The notes under the pieces: generated by a model
What the model saw: the letters and a program-made list of their open reading frames with translations, nothing else
What the model was told of the DNA's origin: nothing
Databases searched by the model: none
Program-made: the position numbers and the translations under genes
Origin: Neobacillus kokaensis
GTDB taxonomy: Bacteria > Bacillota > Bacilli > Bacillales > Cytobacillaceae
Length of the DNA stretch: 64,000 nucleotides
Assembly (NCBI RefSeq): GCF_014656545.1
Contig: NZ_BNDS01000016.1
Location: forward strand, 52,127 to 116,126
Direction: 5' to 3'
Shown: positions 60,119 to 64,000 of the stretch, in pieces
How the letters are laid out: every line of letters begins with the position of its first letter
Numbering within the stretch: position 1 is the first letter of the stretch

Positions 60119-62314
60119 ATTAAAAGGAAAATTTCACTCTTATTCGTTTTCGTATTGTTAGTGTCAATCATTTCGCCAATTTCAAGAGTTGCTTTTGGAT
60201 CTGAGGAAGGTAATGACATAAATGCTAGTCATAATGTTGCATTACAGGCAATAGCAAGCACAACCGCACCAACAGGACAAAATGATATTAGTAACATTAT
60301 TGATGGTAATGATCAATTTGGGTGGGCAAGCTCTGACCATCAGCTGCCCCAATTTATAGAACTTGATTTTGGGTTCAAAACAGTAAAAACAGACAAAATA
60401 TCCTTACTTTCCAACTATGGACCTGGTCAAGGTATTACAAAATTAAATATTGAATATTTCGACGGAATCTCTTGGAAGATTGCTAGACAAGACGTAATCA
60501 TTGATTGGAAAAAAAATGAGCAAACGGCGGAAACTATAGATATTACTTTCCCTGTTGTAGAAGCGAAAAAGATTCGCTTAAATGTAAAAGGTGCTAATTT
60601 AAAATGGGCAGGCTTTGCAATTTTGGAATTAAAGGTTTGGGGTGTGATTTTGTTGACTACAGCAGATGTGGCAAGTTCTATCACAACTATTGAGCAACCG
60701 AGCAGATCCCAAACGAATTTAGCACTTCCTAAAGTGCCGGATGGTTACTCAGTATCTATATTTTCCTCGGACAATGAAAGTGTTATCGCAGTCGATGGTA
60801 CGATTCGTCCACAGCAATCGGATACTAACGTTTCCATCACACTAGAAATTTTAAATGAAAGTGATCATTCAAAAGCTGTCACTTCTCCAGTAAATGTTAT
60901 GGTTCCAGGGGTTCCACCATCCAATTATGTGAAAGTCGTACCAAAAGAGGATGAGACAAGTATCATAAAAAATCCCGCAATGGGCTGGGTTGTGTATCTT
61001 GAAGAATTCGGTAGCCCCTTTCCGGACGCAAAAACATTCTGGAATCAAGTAGACCCCTATCTTGAACCAGCAAGCATATTATATATAAGAGTGCCTTGGT
61101 CGCGACTAGAGCCTACGGAGGGGCATTATGCATGGAACGAAGATGAAAACTACCAAAAATTAATTCAAATGGCACTTGATAGAGGTTTAAAACTGGCATT
61201 TAGAGTGTTTGTTGACAGCCAAGATTCTCATATGCAAGCTACACCACAATTTGTCTTTGATGGAGGGGCAGGTGGTTATGGTGCCCAGTCTAACCCTGAT
61301 TATAAAACTCCATATGTAAATGATCCGGTCTTCCGAAAGAAATTTGAAAATTTTATAAAAGCGTTTGGTAAACAATACGATGATCCCCAAGTTGTCGATT
61401 ATATTGATGGACAAGGGCTTGGTTGGTGGGGTGAAATGCATAATATGGGATATTTAAATACCTACGAAAAGCAGAAGGATACTTTAGAGTGGATTACTAA
61501 TTTGTATAGTTCAAATTTCCAAAAGGTTTTGTTAGGTTTGCAGTACGGTGGTAATCAATTTAACTATTCTCTACAAGACTGGGCTATCCAATCAAAAGGT
61601 TATATGATTCGTAGGGACAGTTTGGGTAGTATTCAATGGTTTCCACAAGCAGACAAAGATAAAATCAACCTACATTGGCCAAAAGTCCCTGTCTTTGCCG
61701 AAAACTGTTACCAAAATTTCGTTAGCAGGCCAAATGCGTGTGATGGTTATACGAGACCCATCCATGATATGTTGTCCCGTGTTGTTAATGACGCAATTGA
61801 AATACATGCTAATACTTTAGATTTAAGACATCCGGAAGATGTACAAGAATGGGTAACTAATAATTATGATTTAGTGCAGAAATTTGCCATCAATGGTGGA
61901 TATCGTTTTGTACTAAACGATGTTTCTTATCCAAATAAAATGACTTCAGGAAAGAAATATAACATCTATTATTCTTGGAAAAATACAGCAGTAGGTAAGC
62001 TGCCAAATGATCTTCCTAATTGGAACCATAAATATAAGGTTTCCTTTGCCCTGCTGAACAAAAAGACAGGTGTCCCTGTTTACCAATCTATTCACTCCCC
62101 GGAACCATCCAATTGGATTAAGGGGAAAAACTTTGATTATATTGAAGCTCTTGACTTAGAAGGGGTTAAAAATGGTACTTATAATTTGGCTGTTGCGATT
62201 GTGAATAGTGAAAATAAAAATAATCCAGAAATAAATCTTGCAATTAAAAACGACAAAACAAAGGCTGGGTGGTATGAAATAGGAAAGGTTGTCATTAACA
62301 ATAGCCGCCATTAA
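60119..62314 (+). CDS. Secreted discoidin / DUF4832 (TIM-barrel-like) carbohydrate protein
   Basis: About 731 residues if translation starts at ATT 60119, six bases after GGAGGG. The first residues (KRKISLLFVFVLLVSII...SRVAFGSEE) form a complete Sec signal peptide; the first canonical start, TTG 60155, would cut it off. Then come an F5/8-type discoidin domain (about 45-180), an Ig-like module (about 195-265), a barrel-like domain with MGWVVYLEEFG, RVPWSRLEPTEGHYAW and GLGWWGEMHN (about 280-600), and a C-terminal DUF4832 β-domain. The plan suggests polysaccharide binding or hydrolysis outside the cell. Confidence 0.85.
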   Translation: MKRKISLLFVFVLLVSIISPISRVAFGSEEGNDINASHNVALQAIASTTAPTGQNDISNIIDGNDQFGWASSDHQLPQFIELDFGFKTVKTDKISLLSNYGPGQGITKLNIEYFDGISWKIARQDVIIDWKKNEQTAETIDITFPVVEAKKIRLNVKGANLKWAGFAILELKVWGVILLTTADVASSITTIEQPSRSQTNLALPKVPDGYSVSIFSSDNESVIAVDGTIRPQQSDTNVSITLEILNESDHSKAVTSPVNVMVPGVPPSNYVKVVPKEDETSIIKNPAMGWVVYLEEFGSPFPDAKTFWNQVDPYLEPASILYIRVPWSRLEPTEGHYAWNEDENYQKLIQMALDRGLKLAFRVFVDSQDSHMQATPQFVFDGGAGGYGAQSNPDYKTPYVNDPVFRKKFENFIKAFGKQYDDPQVVDYIDGQGLGWWGEMHNMGYLNTYEKQKDTLEWITNLYSSNFQKVLLGLQYGGNQFNYSLQDWAIQSKGYMIRRDSLGSIQWFPQADKDKINLHWPKVPVFAENCYQNFVSRPNACDGYTRPIHDMLSRVVNDAIEIHANTLDLRHPEDVQEWVTNNYDLVQKFAINGGYRFVLNDVSYPNKMTSGKKYNIYYSWKNTAVGKLPNDLPNWNHKYKVSFALLNKKTGVPVYQSIHSPEPSNWIKGKNFDYIEALDLEGVKNGTYNLAVAIVNSENKNNPEINLAIKNDKTKAGWYEIGKVVINNSRH

Positions 62315-62378
62315 GGAAAGGAAATCGATGCAATCGATCATAAATAGTAAATATAAATGAATAGTTGATTATAACAAA

Positions 62379-62521
62379 ACTGTAAAGTAAGGATCAATCA
62401 TAGATATTCTTGCTTTACAGTTTCTTTGTTCAAAACGATAATTTTTAGTTTCATTAAAAAGTGTACGGAGTTAAGTCTTAAAAAATAAAAAAAGATAAAA
62501 TATAAAAAATATTATGCATTC
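62379..62521 (+). repeat. Terminator-leader segment, copy 2
   Basis: AACTGTAAAGTAAGG pairs with CTTGCTTTACAGTTT (62379-62423) as a terminator for the upstream gene; then TAGTTTCATTAAAAAGTGTA and an A-rich run ending TTATGCATTC, the same order and spacing as at 59716-59859. Confidence 0.8.
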
Positions 62522-62588
62522 TTTAAAGGCCCTATTTATTTTAATATATAAATTATAAATAAAATAAAATTAAAAAGAGGGGGATTTT

Positions 62589-63935
62589 ATGAAAAAGAAT
62601 ACCAAGCTTCTTTTGTTTACAATTTTAAGCGTTTTCATAGTGTTTTCTGCAGCATGTAGTAATACAACAACAGATACACCTAAAGATGATGGGAAAGGCG
62701 CTAATAAAGATGGCAGTAAAAAAGTAGTGACAATTTATGACGACGCAAAGCGAGCTGAAGAAAAGAGTGTACAGAAAATGTATGATGATTTCACTGCTGA
62801 GACAGGTATTGAAGTTCAGAGGAATATAGTCCCGGGGGATGGGATTGAAATCTACAAAAAAATCGATGTCGATTTAATTGCGGGTGAAAAAACAGATATT
62901 ATTCGTCTTTCTAATCCAATTCTAATACAGAAGTATGCTTCCAATGGCTGGCTGGCGCCTCTAGACGACTTCATGGCAAAAGATAATTATGATGCAAAAA
63001 AGGTATTTGGGGATTATCTGCCTGTATCATCCGACCAAAAGACTTATGTCCTTCCGTATCAAGCAGGAAAATGGGCGGTCTTTTACAATAAGAAAATATT
63101 CGATGATGCTGGTGTACCTTACCCAAAAGGGGATTGGACTTGGGATCAATATATTGAAACAGCAAAAAAATTAACTAACAAAGAAAAAGGGATTTATGGT
63201 TCCTATATGCTAGACTACGATTTCTATATATACATGCTGGCAAGACAATATGATGTTAGCGGTTATAAGGCTGACGGTACTTCTAACTATGATGACCCGA
63301 AATTTGCAGAGGCATTGAAATTCTTCGGTGATTTAGGAAATAAGCACAAAATTCAACCTAGCTGGTTAGAATTCTCCTCTAAGAAGCTTTCATGGGACGG
63401 ATTTATGTCAGGCAATTATGGTATGCATTTTATTGGAACCTGGTATAGTGGACTTTTTTCAGATAAAGAAACTTACCCGCGTGATTGGAATGTAGGGGTT
63501 ACCAAAATCCCAGTACCTGCTGATGGAAAAGCAAGCAACAATTTTGGTGTAGTAGCAGGACATGGGATTAACAAAAATGCAGCACATCCAGAAGAAGCAT
63601 ACATCTTTGTCAAATGGATGGCGGAAAACCTCTATAAATATTCAGGTGATTTACCGGCGCGTGTTGATTTAACAGATGAGGATCTCATTGAGCATTTCCG
63701 AGGATTCGAAGAACAAGTAAACGGGGAAATCACAGCCGAAGATTTAAATAATGCCTTTATCAATGATGGTCTTGGGTTTGTGGATGAGAAGCTGCTTGGA
63801 CCAGCTGCTGCTGAATATAGTCAAATCATCCTGCAAGAAGCAGAGTTGTATTTGGTTGGCCAAAAATCTTTAAAAGATACTGTAAAAGCAATTAAAGAAC
63901 GAGCAGATAAAGCAATCAAAGAAGCAGGAAAGTAA
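62589..63935 (+). CDS. Sugar ABC transporter substrate-binding lipoprotein (family 1)
   Basis: A 448-residue extracellular solute-binding protein. The signal peptide ends in a lipobox (VFSAACSN; Cys23 lipidated), followed by a T/D/K-rich linker. The mature part shows VLPYQAGKWAVFYNKKIFDDAG, GDWTWDQYIETAKKLT and MHFIGTWYSGLF, typical of sugar-binding proteins. Permease genes would be expected just beyond the right edge. The YesM/YesN system and the secreted DUF4832 protein upstream suggest oligosaccharide uptake. AAAGAGGGGG precedes the ATG. Confidence 0.92.
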   Translation: MKKNTKLLLFTILSVFIVFSAACSNTTTDTPKDDGKGANKDGSKKVVTIYDDAKRAEEKSVQKMYDDFTAETGIEVQRNIVPGDGIEIYKKIDVDLIAGEKTDIIRLSNPILIQKYASNGWLAPLDDFMAKDNYDAKKVFGDYLPVSSDQKTYVLPYQAGKWAVFYNKKIFDDAGVPYPKGDWTWDQYIETAKKLTNKEKGIYGSYMLDYDFYIYMLARQYDVSGYKADGTSNYDDPKFAEALKFFGDLGNKHKIQPSWLEFSSKKLSWDGFMSGNYGMHFIGTWYSGLFSDKETYPRDWNVGVTKIPVPADGKASNNFGVVAGHGINKNAAHPEEAYIFVKWMAENLYKYSGDLPARVDLTDEDLIEHFRGFEEQVNGEITAEDLNNAFINDGLGFVDEKLLGPAAAEYSQIILQEAELYLVGQKSLKDTVKAIKERADKAIKEAGK

Positions 63936-63944
63936 CGAAAACTT

Positions 63945-63978
63945 AGGATTCCTTTTTTTAATAAAGGAATCCTTCTTT
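63945..63978 (+). terminator. Terminator after the binding protein
   Basis: AGGATTCCTTT (63945-63955) pairs with AAAGGAATCCT (63963-63973), followed by TCTTTC. A hairpin here is common between a binding-protein gene and its permease genes. Confidence 0.7.
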
Positions 63979-64000
63979 CAAGCCCAGTGGTAATATGTCA

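Overview
The window is AT-rich with strong Shine-Dalgarno sites, short intergenic gaps and many intrinsic terminators. Its protein families (YesM/YesN, PucR, FadF, PsuK/PsuG, YqxD, σ54/SigL-type activators) point to a Bacillaceae member, probably a soil Bacillus or Neobacillus-like species. No rRNA, tRNA or CRISPR array was seen.

Layout. (1) 1-4.4 kb: the 5' end of a tatA gene, a tandem VOC protein, an array of 52-bp hairpin units in two sequence families (1431-2062), an FAD oxidoreductase and an MBL-fold hydrolase. (2) 4.4-10.3 kb: a CBS-PAS-AAA+ σ54 activator followed by its probable target, a σ54-promoted operon of GntP permease, 3-hydroxyisobutyrate dehydrogenase and methylmalonate-semialdehyde dehydrogenase. 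This looks like uptake of a 3-hydroxyacid and its conversion to an acyl-CoA. (3) 10.5-23 kb: a secreted YtcJ-like amidohydrolase, a cytoplasmic molybdopterin oxidoreductase divergent from a ferredoxin-like subunit and a PucR regulator, then a complete Tat-exported DMSO-reductase-type operon (catalytic, FeS, NrfD anchor, TorD chaperone, extra ferredoxin and its own TatA). (4) 23-27.4 kb: an M20 amidohydrolase with an amino-acid ABC importer, and YqxD. (5) 27.5-31.4 kb: small orphan genes and a degraded gene, resembling a worn toxin-immunity island, then a YdeI-like protein. (6) 31.5-39.3 kb: pseudouridine/nucleoside catabolism with two HTH-PfkB paralogues, PsuG, a CNT transporter, a nucleoside hydrolase and two EamA transporters.

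(7) 40.2-55.3 kb is the most interesting region. It holds three transcription units, each behind a clear -24/-12 σ54 promoter, and a σ54 activator gene. Together they encode an apparently complete fatty-acid-like β-oxidation spiral: MFS uptake, NDP-forming acyl-CoA synthetase, acyl-CoA dehydrogenase, EtfAB and a FadF-type quinone reductase, a split MaoC hydratase pair, an SDR dehydrogenase and a thiolase. All three promoters carry the same palindromic motif (ATTCAATAATGAAT type) centred about 136-139 bp upstream of the -24 element, which is a likely binding site for the local activator. The block lies between two copies of a perfect 53-bp direct repeat derived from a broken MocR/GabR-type gene.

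(8) 55.3-64 kb: a remnant-rich gap, then a YesM/YesN two-component system, a secreted discoidin/DUF4832 protein that seems to begin at an ATT codon, and a sugar ABC solute-binding lipoprotein. The last two genes are preceded by duplicated terminator-leader segments.

All functional calls rest on reading motifs and context by eye; no database search was run.
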